Source: Vibrio gazogenes
Lineage (GTDB): Bacteria; Pseudomonadota; Gammaproteobacteria; Enterobacterales; Vibrionaceae
NCBI RefSeq assembly: GCF_002196515.1
Contig: NZ_CP018835.1
Coordinates: 558,001 to 622,000, forward strand
Direction: 5' to 3'
Length of the DNA: 64,000 nt
Both the position numbers and the translations under genes were made by a program. The notes beneath the pieces were generated by a model. The model had not been told where the DNA came from and searched no databases. It was given only the letters and a program-made list of their open reading frames with translations. This document shows, piece by piece, positions 37,972 through 48,978 of this stretch. Within the stretch, counting starts at the first letter, position 1. Every line of letters starts with the position of its first letter.

Positions 37972-39552
37972 TCAGGCCTGCTCAGAGCGATTGTCTTGCG
38001 ATTGCTGTTGTATCCGGAAACCAAAGCAGATCATGACAAACACGGCAAATGTCACCAGCAGAGATAAGCCAACAGAATCACTCAATCCTAAAACGATATA
38101 GCCAATCAACGAGATAAATGCGACCAATAGTGCATAAGGGAGCTGGGTCGAAACATGATCAATATGGTTACACCGTGCCCCAGTGGAGGACAAAATCGTT
38201 GTATCAGAAATCGGAGAGCAGTGATCCCCAAAGACAGAACCAGCAAGCACAGCCGCTAACATTGGCATCATCAACGCCAGTTCGGTTGCGCCAGCGATAT
38301 CCCCGGCAATCGGTAACATGATGCCAAACGTTCCCCACGATGTACCAGTCGCGAATGCCATGAGACCTGACAACACAAACAGAATTGCTGGCAACCAATG
38401 TACCGGAATGTTGCCTTGCGTCATCGACGAGAGATAGATCCCCGTCTGCATATCTTTAATCACTGCCCCAATCGTCCATGCAAAAAACAGCACTAAGATT
38501 GCACCGAACATTGACTTCAGACCAATCAACAGCGTTCTCAGAATGATACCCAGCGGCATTCGCTGTCTCAGAACCGAAAACAGCGCCATCATTAGTCCGA
38601 CTAAACCACCGTCAATCAAAGACATTCCCACATTCGTATTTTCAAACGCCCCTAAAATACTGAATGTTTCACCAGCAGCAGTGAGTGACTGCCAGCCGGT
38701 AAAGATCATCGCGCCAACGGTAGCAATGACCAATGCCATAATCGGCACAATTAAGTCACGCACTCGCCCCGATTCACTTTCTTGAATATCGAGCTCATCT
38801 TTGAGTTCTGCCGCCTGATCATTACGTCCGATTCCGGATGTAACACGATGCTCATGATGTTTCATCGGGCCGATGTCTAATTGAAAAACAATCATCGCGA
38901 ACACCATAAGCAAAGCAAAAATGGCGTAGAAGTTCATCGGAATTAGCTCAACATATGCATTCAACGGGGTGTATTCCGTCATACCGTGGGACACTAAAAT
39001 GCCACCGATAATGGTCATAATATATGCGCCCCAGCTAGAAGCAGGCATGATAATACACATGGGAGCTGCGGTTGAATCAAGAATATACGCGAGTTTTGCA
39101 CGTGAAACACCGAACCGGTCAGTCACCGGACGAGCAATCGAGCCGACCGCCAGACTATTAAAATAGTCATCGACAAAAATAAAAACGCCCAAAAAAGCAG
39201 CGAGCAGCTGTGCACCTTTATTACCCTTTACTTTTTGATCAGCCCACAATGCAAATGCACGTGTACCACCAGAAAGTGTCAGCATTGCCGTCATCATCCC
39301 TAACAGGAGGAGAAAGCCGATGATACTCATGTTCCAACTGTTTATTGCACCATCTTCAATGACCAGTGCATAAACTTTGCCTTGAATATAATCCAATGAA
39401 GAAAATAGTGAGTAGCCGTTCAACAGGCAGGCCCCTAACAGGATGCCAACGCCTAAAGAAAGCAGCACCCTTCTGGTCAGGATCGCCATACCCAAAGCAA
39501 CAACCGGCGGAACAAGAGATATTAAGGAGGAGGAAAAATCAACTAATGTCAT
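37972..39552 (-). CDS. NhaC-family Na+/H+ antiporter
   Basis: About 526-residue polytopic inner-membrane antiporter of the NhaC superfamily. Around twelve hydrophobic helices are seen; the conserved VDDYFNSLAVGSIARPVTDR and the LAGSVFGDHCSPISDTTILSSTGA block are the ion-translocation signatures. The middle loop (HHEHRVTSGIGRNDQAAELKDELDIQESESG) is hydrophilic. The ATG at 39552 has a GAAG site; an ATG 24 bases upstream is also possible. The same gene sits between his and hns in V. cholerae. Ion specificity cannot be read from sequence. Confidence 0.88.
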   Translation of the reverse strand: MTLVDFSSSLISLVPPVVALGMAILTRRVLLSLGVGILLGACLLNGYSLFSSLDYIQGKVYALVIEDGAINSWNMSIIGFLLLLGMMTAMLTLSGGTRAFALWADQKVKGNKGAQLLAAFLGVFIFVDDYFNSLAVGSIARPVTDRFGVSRAKLAYILDSTAAPMCIIMPASSWGAYIMTIIGGILVSHGMTEYTPLNAYVELIPMNFYAIFALLMVFAMIVFQLDIGPMKHHEHRVTSGIGRNDQAAELKDELDIQESESGRVRDLIVPIMALVIATVGAMIFTGWQSLTAAGETFSILGAFENTNVGMSLIDGGLVGLMMALFSVLRQRMPLGIILRTLLIGLKSMFGAILVLFFAWTIGAVIKDMQTGIYLSSMTQGNIPVHWLPAILFVLSGLMAFATGTSWGTFGIMLPIAGDIAGATELALMMPMLAAVLAGSVFGDHCSPISDTTILSSTGARCNHIDHVSTQLPYALLVAFISLIGYIVLGLSDSVGLSLLVTFAVFVMICFGFRIQQQSQDNRSEQA

Positions 39553-40068
39553 GATCTTCAATAACCAATGATTCAATATGGTAAGAGACCTACTGCATTG
39601 TCATGGTATGAATAAGCGGTTTGCGTCATTCAAAGATGAACCAAGTGAAAAACAATCGAGTTTCACCCAGTCCTACAGTAGCGCTCCATAGTTATACAAA
39701 TAAATAGACTATGGCAGTGTTGCCCCTATTCGAGAACAACCCCAGCAAACGGCCGTTGATCGACACGTTCACTTCGGCAAAAAAGCCTTTCAATCAAGGT
39801 TATAGGCATCACCCTCACTTGATTTACTGATCTTGATTGCACCTCTACACGGACTAGCACAATTCACCACCGTTTTGACAAAATAACGGCAGTATATGTT
39901 GATGACCGAATTAGAACGCGCCCATTGTACGAATACCGGAACCATTTGCAATAGGTTTGTCCTTCTTTAAACCAAAAGGGGCAATCAAGCGTATCGTATT
40001 AATCTCAATCAATAACTCAAGTTAACAAATCAAGCTCATATATGATATTCATCGTAATTAATGATTAT
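39553..40068. other. Divergent intergenic region nhaC-hns
   Basis: About 516 bases before the predicted hns promoter. It must carry the antiporter promoter. A 7-base inverted repeat CCATAGT/ACTATGG at 39688-39716 is the only symmetric element noticed. No gene was recognised. AT content rises towards hns, which fits H-NS autoregulation. Confidence 0.4.
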
Positions 40069-40098
40069 TTGACACAAGCATTTACAATAATTTACGAT
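40069..40098 (+). promoter_or_regulatory. Predicted hns promoter
   Basis: TTGACA and TACGAT are separated by 18 bases in very AT-rich, probably curved DNA, leaving a leader of about 95 bases before the hns ATG. Confidence 0.45.
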
Positions 40099-40200
40099 TC
40101 TGCCAATTTTTTTATATATTATTAGTTCACTAATGTTGTCATAATAAATATCTACGTTTATTATTACATTGTGTTTAAATAAAGTTGTGGGAATAAAAAA

Positions 40201-40602
40201 ATGTCGGAACTAACTAAAACTCTACTGAATATTCGTAGCTTACGTGCCTATGCACGTAATTTAACACTCGTTCAGTTAGAAGAAGCTTTAGAAAAACTGA
40301 CCTCTGTCGTTGAAGAGCGCAGAGAATCAGAAGAAAAAGAACGGGCAGAAAGAGAAAAGCAAGAAGAAAAACTGGCACAAATTGCTGAACAAATTGCACA
40401 AGATGGTATCGATGTAGATGCGTTGATTTCTGCACTTTCCACCGAAGGTAAAACAAAAGGTAAACGTGCACCACGCCCTGCGAAATATAAATATATTGAT
40501 GAAAATGGTGCAGAAAAAACCTGGACAGGTCAAGGTCGTACACCATCAGTAATTCAAAAAGCCCTTGATGAAGGCAAATCTCTGGATGATTTTTCACTCT
40601 AA
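40201..40602 (+). CDS. hns: Nucleoid-associated protein H-NS (VicH)
   Basis: 133-residue xenogeneic silencer. The N-terminal oligomerisation part ([33 protein letters not shown]) runs into a charged coiled coil (residues 38-65), then a flexible basic linker, and the C-terminal DNA-binding loop TWTGQGRTP. The sequence agrees closely with Vibrio VicH. It should bind AT-rich DNA, including its own promoter region. It is followed by its own terminator and convergent with gsk. Confidence 0.97.
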   Translation: MSELTKTLLNIRSLRAYARNLTLVQLEEALEKLTSVVEERRESEEKERAEREKQEEKLAQIAEQIAQDGIDVDALISALSTEGKTKGKRAPRPAKYKYIDENGAEKTWTGQGRTPSVIQKALDEGKSLDDFSL

Positions 40603-40619
40603 TTCCAGAAGCGAAAAAA

Positions 40620-40646
40620 TAAAAGGCTCCGTATGGAGCCTTTTTA
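40620..40646. terminator. hns terminator
   Basis: AAAAGGCTCC-GTAT-GGAGCCTTTTT stem with A- and T-runs, 18 bases after the hns stop. It may also act on gsk read-through. Confidence 0.88.
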
Positions 40647-40742
40647 ATTGTTTCACATTCAAAAAATTATATGAACCTTTGTGCTAATCCGATTATTTTT
40701 TGCGAAACTATTGAACAACATTATCGCACTAAATTATTTCTG

Positions 40743-42047
40743 TTATCGTTCCCAATATGCTTCTTCTAGACTATCTTCTCTTTCTGGTAAACCTTTTGAT
40801 AATCTCGGTGAATGTTGCGTTAAAACTTCATAGCTTGCTCTATTCGAATACTTACACACTTGGGAGAATGATGAATAAGTAATAGCATCATATTGATGTT
40901 TAATTGAATTCGGTACATTCATTTTATGATATCGGTTTGCCGCCATATCATGTAATAAAGCAGATAATGCAGCATCCCCCGCACCGTTGGTATTTTTAAT
41001 CACTTCCGGCCCACCCATATAAGGTGCAATATGTGAGTACACTTTAATCGGATGAGAACAACTCTGCTTCATCATTGGTCGGCTAAATTCGTAGCGATTA
41101 AATTCAGGAATACTGCCCGGTAATAGAGGCAAGCTGGTTTGGCGCTTGGCATCTTCTTCTGTATATCCAGCCATAAATAAACCAAGTGGACCTGCCGTAC
41201 ATAACACCAGATCCACCCATTCAAGCGCTTTATTGGCAGCCATCAATGGATCGATTTCTCCGGTTAAAGCGCAGCCCTCATCTTCATTCATCGCAACGAC
41301 CGTGACATGCTGCTTTAAGAAGTCTTGCCAGAAAGCTGGCTCCTGCTCAATAACATGTTTTGTCCCAAGCGTTAATACCACCGGAATATGATATTTTTTC
41401 GCGTATTCGATTGCCTGCATCGTCGCCTGGGGCATCGGATCACCCGGTTGACAACGAATTAAATATGACGTTAAAACTAAAGCAGAAGCCGATTGAAAAA
41501 TATGCTCTGGAATACTTTCTGGCTGGAGCTGATTCATCAGACCTTCGCTAATGGCAAAAGTTCGCTCACCACTTGAAGTAACCAGTGCAAAACAACGCCC
41601 AATCGCACCATCTACCCCCTGTAAATGGTTCAAATCGACCCGACTCGACGTATTACACAAATAGCGATAACCATAACTACCGATCCGAATATTCTTGCAC
41701 ATCACACCTAATAAGGTCGAACGGTCATCAGCCAATACGGAATAGTTATGTAAGGTATTACCGATAGTGCCACCAGCATATTCATTCGTAATCAAATGCT
41801 TTTCAACCAACTCCGAATAAAGTAACTCAGCGGTTTCATCCTGAATAACTAAAGAGTGACCAAGACTTAACCCATAACGTTGAATTAAATCTTCATCAAC
41901 GGTCGCTTCAATATCAACAATCGTTTGGTCAATACCAATAACGTGGGTATGGGGGGCGGTTTTTCGTTGGGAACTGCGTAGAATGAGTAGATCTCGCTCA
42001 TCGACAGGAAAATAATGTTTTGACTTGCGCTGGCCGGGAAACTTCAT
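40743..42047 (-). CDS. gsk: Inosine-guanosine kinase
   Basis: PfkB-family (ribokinase-like) purine nucleoside salvage kinase, 434 residues. The anion-hole and catalytic motif NTNGAGDAALSALLHD is near residue 340, and GGTIGNTLHNYSVLADDR is the N-terminal substrate motif. The N-terminal extension MKFPGQRKSKHYFPV is the one found in Gsk. It stands beside hns in V. cholerae too. Confidence 0.94.
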   Translation of the reverse strand: MKFPGQRKSKHYFPVDERDLLILRSSQRKTAPHTHVIGIDQTIVDIEATVDEDLIQRYGLSLGHSLVIQDETAELLYSELVEKHLITNEYAGGTIGNTLHNYSVLADDRSTLLGVMCKNIRIGSYGYRYLCNTSSRVDLNHLQGVDGAIGRCFALVTSSGERTFAISEGLMNQLQPESIPEHIFQSASALVLTSYLIRCQPGDPMPQATMQAIEYAKKYHIPVVLTLGTKHVIEQEPAFWQDFLKQHVTVVAMNEDEGCALTGEIDPLMAANKALEWVDLVLCTAGPLGLFMAGYTEEDAKRQTSLPLLPGSIPEFNRYEFSRPMMKQSCSHPIKVYSHIAPYMGGPEVIKNTNGAGDAALSALLHDMAANRYHKMNVPNSIKHQYDAITYSSFSQVCKYSNRASYEVLTQHSPRLSKGLPEREDSLEEAYWER

Positions 42048-42670
42048 ATTTAAATTATCGTGAATTAAAAGACAGCGTAAGTTTAGCCGCCAATATAGTC
42101 CTCGGCAATGGCTTGCACAACAGTAATCGATTTCACATCAAAAATTTAGATCCCCTGAGTGCAATATATGAAATCTAGCGCCTGAATATAGATGCAACAA
42201 AAATTAATTTTATAAAACTATTACCTCCGTTCCAAATTTTTCAGTATTTTTCACCAAAGAGAAACTTGACAAATAAATCATTGATGCATATTAAATATCA
42301 AAAGATCATCCACGCTCTAAACAACTATTTTTATAACAATCACATATATTTTGTATTCATTCGATAACTATTTTTGTCTCTTTTCTTTGTCACTAAAAAT
42401 ATCGACTCACACGAGAATGACAAAAAATCTTACAAAAAAATCACATGCCATATATCAATACGTTCGTCAGCTTTATTTTTATCCAATATTGATAACTTCC
42501 CTATTTCAATCCGGCTGCTATTCATCCAATACAATAGATTGATTCTGAGCGGAATACTCCCAACGCAGATTGACTGCAATCCCTCAAGATAACCGCGCTA
42601 GATCAAGCTGTAACCGCCACATTCTTTCTGATAGAATCAGCTGCCTCAACAGAACAAGTGGTATTGAGAG
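42048..42670. other. AT-rich divergent intergenic region gsk-mnmA
   Basis: 620 bases, clearly richer in A and T than the flanking genes, especially 42180-42520. Open frames in it are short and low in complexity and are not believed to be genes. It holds the gsk and mnmA promoters. Its composition makes it a likely H-NS binding region or the remnant of transferred DNA. Confidence 0.4.
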
Positions 42671-43801
42671 ATGTTAGAAAACCGAGAAGCAAACGCACAG
42701 AAAAAAGTTATCGTCGGCATGTCTGGCGGGGTTGATTCATCCGTTTCAGCTTTTCTTCTCCAGCAACAGGGCTATCAAGTTGAAGGCCTGTTCATGAAAA
42801 ACTGGGAAGAAGATGATAACGAAGAATACTGTACAGCAGCCGAAGATCTGGCTGATGCTCAGGCTGTTTGCGATAAGTTAGGTATTTATCTTCATACGAT
42901 CAATTTTGCTGCTGAATATTGGGATAATGTATTCGAATATTTCCTTGCCGAATATCAAGCGGGAAGAACACCAAATCCCGACATTTTGTGCAACAAAGAA
43001 ATCAAGTTCAAAGCCTTTTTAGAGTTTGCTGAAGAGATTCTGGATGCCGACTACATTGCCATGGGACATTATGTCCGTCGGACATTCCCGTCAGGTGGTG
43101 AGAAGCCACAAATGTTAAGAGGCTTAGACAACAATAAAGATCAGAGTTATTTCCTTTATACCTTGAGCCATGAACAGATTGCCAAAAGCCTGTTCCCGGT
43201 CGGTGAATTGGAAAAACCTCAGGTCCGCCAGATCGCCGAAGAACAAGGTCTGGTTACCGCGAAAAAGAAAGATTCCACGGGGATCTGCTTCATCGGAGAA
43301 AGAAAATTTACCGATTTCTTGTCACGCTATCTTCCTGCTCAGCCGGGTAAGATAGAAACACCTGAAGGTAAGGTCATCGGTGAACATCAAGGGCTGATGT
43401 ACCATACACTTGGACAACGTAAAGGCCTGCACATCGGCGGTCTCAAAGACAGCAGTGAACAACCTTGGTATGTTGCCGAAAAAGATTTACAACGGAATGT
43501 GCTAATCGCAGTCCAAGGGACCGATCATCCACTGTTAAAATCGGACGGATTGATTGCTTCACAACTACATTGGGTCGATCGTCTCGTACCGGAAAATCCG
43601 TTTAAATGCACCGTAAAAACGCGCTATCGTCAAACGGATATCCCATGTACTATCATCCCAGCCGATAATGGCAAACTGAAAGTCATGTTTGATGAGCCTC
43701 AAATCGCTGTGACACCAGGACAGTCCGCTGTATTTTATCTCGGTGATGTCTGTCTCGGTGGCGGGGTCATCGAAACACGAATTCCATACACAGTATTATA
43801 A
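42671..43801 (+). CDS. mnmA: tRNA-uridine 2-sulfurtransferase MnmA
   Basis: Thiolates U34 of tRNA-Lys, -Glu and -Gln; 376 residues. The PP-loop [15 protein letters not shown] is near residue 17. The two catalytic cysteines are in [12 protein letters not shown] and [13 protein letters not shown]. The C-terminal barrel carries [13 protein letters not shown]. It precedes hflD by 16 bases. Confidence 0.97.
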   Translation: MLENREANAQKKVIVGMSGGVDSSVSAFLLQQQGYQVEGLFMKNWEEDDNEEYCTAAEDLADAQAVCDKLGIYLHTINFAAEYWDNVFEYFLAEYQAGRTPNPDILCNKEIKFKAFLEFAEEILDADYIAMGHYVRRTFPSGGEKPQMLRGLDNNKDQSYFLYTLSHEQIAKSLFPVGELEKPQVRQIAEEQGLVTAKKKDSTGICFIGERKFTDFLSRYLPAQPGKIETPEGKVIGEHQGLMYHTLGQRKGLHIGGLKDSSEQPWYVAEKDLQRNVLIAVQGTDHPLLKSDGLIASQLHWVDRLVPENPFKCTVKTRYRQTDIPCTIIPADNGKLKVMFDEPQIAVTPGQSAVFYLGDVCLGGGVIETRIPYTVL

Positions 43802-43817
43802 GATTCAGGAGTTTTAC

Positions 43818-44435
43818 GTGGCGAACACAAACTATGACCGCACCATCGCTTTTGCAGGAATTTGTCAGGCAGCATTTCTGGTACAACAGGTTGCGAAAAA
43901 CGGTTACTGTGATTCTGACGCCTTTGAAACTTCAATCAAAGCGATTCTGAATATGAATCCGACCAGTACCATTGATGTGTTTGGCAACGAAGCAAACCTG
44001 AAAGTCGGGCTCGAATGCCTGACAAACGGACTGGACAGCACCCCATCCGGTAGTGAACTGACACGCTATATTATTAGTCTGATGGCTTTGGAACGTAAAC
44101 TGAACACTCGTCGGGATGCGATGTCACAACTCGGTGATCGTCTTGAAATGCTCGAACGTCAATCCGCTCACTTCGAAATTTTAGATGAACAAATGATGAG
44201 TAATATTGCCAGTGTCTATCTGGATGTCATCAGTCCAATTGGTCCACGCATTCAAGTCACTGGCACACCGTCCGTATTACAACAAACCTCGAATCAACAT
44301 AAAGTCCGTGCTTTGCTCCTCGCCGGGATCAGAAGTGCGGTTTTATGGCGTCAAGTCGGTGGTAAACGCCGTCATCTTATTTTTGGCCGGAAGAAAATGG
44401 TCGAACAGGCTAGAATTCTTTTAGCCCGAATTTAA
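43818..44435 (+). CDS. hflD: High frequency lysogenization protein HflD homologue
   Basis: Helical protein, 205 residues, which in E. coli binds phage lambda CII and is otherwise of unclear function. [43 protein letters not shown] and the C-terminal [28 protein letters not shown] are conserved. The start is a GTG at 43818 with CAGGAG six bases upstream; an in-frame ATG at 43743 would overlap mnmA and is rejected. The mnmA-hflD-purB order is conserved in gammaproteobacteria. Confidence 0.95.
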   Translation: MANTNYDRTIAFAGICQAAFLVQQVAKNGYCDSDAFETSIKAILNMNPTSTIDVFGNEANLKVGLECLTNGLDSTPSGSELTRYIISLMALERKLNTRRDAMSQLGDRLEMLERQSAHFEILDEQMMSNIASVYLDVISPIGPRIQVTGTPSVLQQTSNQHKVRALLLAGIRSAVLWRQVGGKRRHLIFGRKKMVEQARILLARI

Positions 44436-44478
44436 AATACCTCGCATTCAGGCGAACTAAATTCACTCTCAAATCTAA

Positions 44479-45876
<1,398 letters not shown>

Positions 45877-45935
45877 GCGCTGTTCAATGACAGTTAAAGA
45901 AGAGTGTGACCCGTCCTGATATGGGTTGACACATT

Positions 45936-46739
45936 TTAGTAAAACGCTCGATGTACTTCATCGGGCGTTTTGTATTTTAAAGCTGTGTGTGGCCTATATT
46001 GATTATAGATTTTTACCGACTCTGCAACCATCTTTCGTGCTTCTTCTAAATTCGCAGGCTTGTTAAGAAGATATTCATTTTTGAGTATTCCATTGACTCG
46101 TTCTGCCAACGCATTCTGGTAACAATCATACCCATCTGTCATTGAGCAACTGACGCCATTCTGTTGGTGAAGCGTTTGATACTCTGCCGAACAATACTGT
46201 AACCCTCTATCTGAGTGATGAATGAGTGGTTGGTGAGTTCTTCTACTTTTAAGCGCATGAATAAACGCTTGCTTAACGGATTGAGTTTTCATGTTGTCAT
46301 CAACGTGATAACCAACGATTTTCCGAGAGTAAGCATCCGTGACTAAACTGAGATAAGTTTCTCCCTCACGAGTCGGTAGATAAGTAATATCTGCAACCCA
46401 CAACTGCTCGGGACGCTCAGGCGCATAACCCGATTTTATGATGTTAGGGTGACAATGAAATCGATGATGGCTGTTCGTCGTGCGATGGTATGCTTGCCTT
46501 GTTGGAACAAGAAGTTGGTTCGCTTTAAGAAGAGCAAACAAGTGGTCTCGGCCGATGATTAAACACTTTTGTGACAAAATATATTTTAGTTTTCTGACAC
46601 CTATTCTAGGTTGTACCAGACGCTCTTTCTTCACAGCAATGAGCACATGAGTCTCATGGGAGACTCGTTCTTTTTCTGCTTCGCAGCGCTTGTAGTATGC
46701 TTGGCGTGAAATCCCGATAAACAAGCAAGCTTTTGTCAC
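45936..46739 (-). CDS. IS3-family transposase OrfB (DDE integrase domain)
   Basis: Catalytic subunit, 267 residues from the GTG at 46739, normally made as an OrfAB fusion. The N-terminal HTH_21-like region is CLFIGISRQAYYKRCE, then the rve-type core: first Asp in WVADITYLPTREG, second in HHSDRGLQYCS, Glu in NALAERVNGILKNEYL. The frame is open upstream of the GTG and reaches the run of six A's near the end of orfA, where a -1 shift would give a fusion reading ...TLSKLTVTKACLF. The C-terminus ends YNQYRPHTALKYKTPDEVHRAF. Confidence 0.93.
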   Translation of the reverse strand: MTKACLFIGISRQAYYKRCEAEKERVSHETHVLIAVKKERLVQPRIGVRKLKYILSQKCLIIGRDHLFALLKANQLLVPTRQAYHRTTNSHHRFHCHPNIIKSGYAPERPEQLWVADITYLPTREGETYLSLVTDAYSRKIVGYHVDDNMKTQSVKQAFIHALKSRRTHQPLIHHSDRGLQYCSAEYQTLHQQNGVSCSMTDGYDCYQNALAERVNGILKNEYLLNKPANLEEARKMVAESVKIYNQYRPHTALKYKTPDEVHRAFY

Positions 46740-46741
46740 GG

Positions 46742-47143
46742 TTAACTTTGAAAGCGTTTTTTCCTCAATAATTCGGCTTTGCGCTTTTTTGAAAGACGGA
46801 CTCCGAAGTCTCTGTCCATGACTTTTACAACAGCCTCGAAAAAATCGGCTTTTAGCTGAGTTTCTTCTAATTGTTGTTCAAGCTCTTTAATGCGTTGTTC
46901 AGGTGTTTGTGGGGAAGATGACTGAGACATAGCGATACCTTTTCCCTTTAATTCAGAGGCGCCTAAAGACCAATCTAGTTGACCATGCTTACGAAGCCAA
47001 ACTAAAACAGTCGAGCGACCTTGAATACCATACCGCTCTTGAGCCTGTTGATAAGTCATTTCACCTTTTTCAACTTGCTCAACAACCGCCAATTTAAAGG
47101 CAAGGGAATAATCTTGCTGTGTACGTTTACCTATTGATTTCAT
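46742..47143 (-). CDS. IS3-family OrfA (helix-turn-helix)
   Basis: About 133 residues. The N-terminal HTH_Tnp_1-like region (DYSLAFKLAVVEQVEKGEMTYQQAQERYGI) recognises the IS ends, and a leucine-zipper stretch (RIKELEQQLEETQLKADFFEAVV) precedes the frameshift region. The ATG at 47143 has a GGAG site; a TTG twelve bases upstream is possible. The gene stops at 46742, in the -1 relation to orfB. Confidence 0.92.
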   Translation of the reverse strand: MKSIGKRTQQDYSLAFKLAVVEQVEKGEMTYQQAQERYGIQGRSTVLVWLRKHGQLDWSLGASELKGKGIAMSQSSSPQTPEQRIKELEQQLEETQLKADFFEAVVKVMDRDFGVRLSKKRKAELLRKKRFQS

Positions 47144-47204
47144 GACATTCTCCAATTTGTGGCTGGAAAAGTGTCAACCTTAGTTAGGACGGGTCAGTGG
47201 TCAG

Positions 47205-47233
47205 AAAAAAGGCTTCCAACCGGAAGCCTTTTT
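47205..47233. terminator. Bidirectional terminator purB/htpX
   Basis: AAAAAAGGCTTCC-AACC-GGAAGCCTTTTT. It serves htpX directly and, before the IS insertion, would have ended the purB transcript. Confidence 0.9.
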
Positions 47234-47254
47234 GATGTGTGAGATCGCCAAGCA

Positions 47255-48118
47255 TTACAGTTGGCGTAATGCTGCAATTCTTTTTTCCAGTGGTGGATGG
47301 CTCATCAATAACTCGGTCAGAGAACGCTTCCCATTGATACCAAATGCCATCATTGATCCCTCTAACTGAGACTCATGACTCATTCTCAAACGCTCTAAAG
47401 CCGCAATCATTTTCTGTTTACCGACCAGTTGTGCCGCACCGGCATCTGCATGAAATTCCCGATGGCGGCTGTACCACATCGTAATCATACTCGCCAGAAT
47501 ACCAAACACGAGTTCCAAGACGATGGAGACCGCAAAGTAAACCATGGGATTACCACTCTCCCCTTCATCGGAATCCCGGGAAGAGACAATACCAGCGATA
47601 AAGCGCGCCATAAAGATGACGAATGTATTGACGACCCCCTGAAGCAACGTCATGGTCACCATATCGCCATTCGCGACATGACTCATCTCATGGGCCAAGA
47701 CAGCTTCCGCTTCATCCCGGGTCATGTTGTGCAATAACCCGGTAGAAACCGCAACCAATGAGTCATTGCGCTTTGCACCGGTCGCAAATGCATTCATGTC
47801 CGGTGAATCATAAATGGCAACGGTCGGCATACCGACCCCCATCTGCTTCGCCTGACGTTTCACGGTCTCAAATAGCCAGTGTTCAGTCTCATTTCTTGGA
47901 TTCTCAATCACCATACCACCGACTGAACGTAATGCGATGCCTTTAGACATCAGCAATGAAATCAGTGATCCGCCGAAACCAAACACAGCGGCCAGCACCA
48001 ATAAGCCGGATAAACTCCCCGGTCTGACCCCCGTTACGGCATAAACAATATTCAAGACAATACTGAGTACCAATATAACCGCAAGGTTGGTTGCCAAAAA
48101 TAACAAAATGCGTTTCAT
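47255..48118 (-). CDS. htpX: Protease HtpX
   Basis: M48 zinc metalloprotease of the inner membrane that cleaves misfolded membrane proteins alongside FtsH; 287 residues. Two N-terminal helices ([44 protein letters not shown]), the zinc motif [10 protein letters not shown] near residue 140, two further helices, and [18 protein letters not shown] with the third zinc ligand. In E. coli the gene is under Cpx control. Confidence 0.97.
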   Translation of the reverse strand: MKRILLFLATNLAVILVLSIVLNIVYAVTGVRPGSLSGLLVLAAVFGFGGSLISLLMSKGIALRSVGGMVIENPRNETEHWLFETVKRQAKQMGVGMPTVAIYDSPDMNAFATGAKRNDSLVAVSTGLLHNMTRDEAEAVLAHEMSHVANGDMVTMTLLQGVVNTFVIFMARFIAGIVSSRDSDEGESGNPMVYFAVSIVLELVFGILASMITMWYSRHREFHADAGAAQLVGKQKMIAALERLRMSHESQLEGSMMAFGINGKRSLTELLMSHPPLEKRIAALRQL

Positions 48119-48180
48119 GACTCACTCTCCCAGGAGAAACTACACAAGTTGACCGTTCGCTGAATTCATGCTGTTACGAT

Positions 48181-48403
48181 CTATTCTCTAATTGTTATAC
48201 AGAGCCATCCGCCATTTTTATTGATGGTAAACTTTTGTTTACCACCAAATAAAGCGCACTGACCCATATATTCATAAGTATGGTCGTCTATTTCAAAAAC
48301 AAGGTGAAGCGGTAAATTGCAACATTTGATGACAATATCACACCAGCCAAATTCAGATTGAACGTCCTGATATGTAACGCCCGACCACAGGAATGGTCGT
48401 CAT
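48181..48403 (-). pseudogene. Probable frameshifted small gene
   Basis: On the minus strand a frame of about 70 codons ends at the TAG at 48181 and reads ...EFGWCDIVIKCC..., then LVFEIDDHTYEYMGQ, and ends NGGWLCITIRE. The residue pattern is protein-like, with spaced hydrophobics and paired Trp and Cys, but it has no ATG, GTG or TTG at its 5' end before a TGA. An ATG at 48403 opens a different frame (MTTIPVVGRYISG...) that would join it after a one-base shift near 48370. I do not recognise the family. It may be a decayed gene, a sequencing error in a real 70-residue gene, or chance. It is too short to have been seen as a long open frame. Confidence 0.35.
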
Positions 48404-48519
48404 TCAACGATAAAGATAGCCCTATAAATTAGACTTTAGTCTTATTGTCAATTCACGGAAAGCCATCTACTTTTAGCGTGTACGATGTCGTTCCATACAT
48501 GATAAAAAAGGAAACCGTC

Positions 48520-48693
48520 ATGTCAGAAGCTAACAACTATCAAATGGCTATTGATTTATTACGCTGTCATTTGGGTTTGTCCGAGGAAGAAGCGAAGCAA
48601 CAACTCGGTATAGACCAACCGATATATGAGCAGAAAAAACAAAATCAATCACATGCAAAGTCTGCGCAATATACATATCCGGCAGCCCACTAG
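48520..48693 (+). CDS. Small hypothetical protein, 57 residues
   Basis: Starts MSEANNYQMAIDLL at an ATG with AAGGAAA upstream and is followed by a strong terminator, which supports a real transcription unit. The first 32 residues predict amphipathic helices (IDLLRCHLGLSEEEAKQQLGID); the rest is polar (KKQNQSHAKSAQ). There is no signal peptide. The family is not recognised. It lies between htpX and yjfC and could belong to the yjf locus, but has its own terminator. Confidence 0.55.
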   Translation: MSEANNYQMAIDLLRCHLGLSEEEAKQQLGIDQPIYEQKKQNQSHAKSAQYTYPAAH

Positions 48694-48705
48694 CGTTTTC
48701 TCTCT

Positions 48706-48743
48706 CAAAGCCGTCATCGCGCCAGATGACGGCTTTGATTTTT
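48706..48743 (+). terminator. Terminator of the 57-residue gene
   Basis: CAAAGCCGTCAT pairs with ATGACGGCTTTG around CGCGCCAG and is followed by ATTTTT. Confidence 0.88.
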
Positions 48744-48864
48744 ACGGTTCAGCCATCACCTCGTTGTTCGCATTTACTCGGAACATTTTCCTGCCAATTA
48801 AGTCTCACCTAAAACCAATAATGTTATGTCTGTTGATATTTTTCATTACTACTTGATAAATGAC

Positions 48865-48894
48865 TTGAAGCATACTCAGTAAAACTCATATAAT
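48865..48894 (+). promoter_or_regulatory. Predicted yjfC promoter
   Basis: TTGAAG and a consensus TATAAT are separated by 18 bases, giving a leader of about 78 bases before the chosen yjfC ATG. Confidence 0.5.
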
Positions 48895-48978
48895 CGCTTG
48901 AATTTTAGATATTTTATCTATCCGACAGCTCATTATTTGGACAATTTTGCCAACCACACGGATTATAGCGATATAACA

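Larger units (their letters stand above)
45907..47196 (-). mobile_element. IS3-family insertion sequence, 1290 bp
   Basis: Imperfect 26-base terminal inverted repeats begin TGACCCGTCCT and end GGTTGACAC, with six mismatches in the middle. GTG flanks both ends (45904-45906 and 47197-47199), a 3-bp target duplication normal for IS3-family elements. Two frames on the minus strand encode OrfA and OrfB. Both ends and both frames look intact, so the element may still be active. It lies between purB and the purB/htpX terminator. Confidence 0.93.

Noticed and set aside
40214..40597. 127-codon open frame antisense to hns
   Set aside because: Phe/Leu-rich mirror of the charged H-NS coiled coil; hns itself is certain.
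42351..42592. Short overlapping plus-strand frames (63 and 72 codons) in the gsk-mnmA gap
   Set aside because: Composition follows the AT-rich DNA, no ribosome-binding site, and two frames compete with equal weight.
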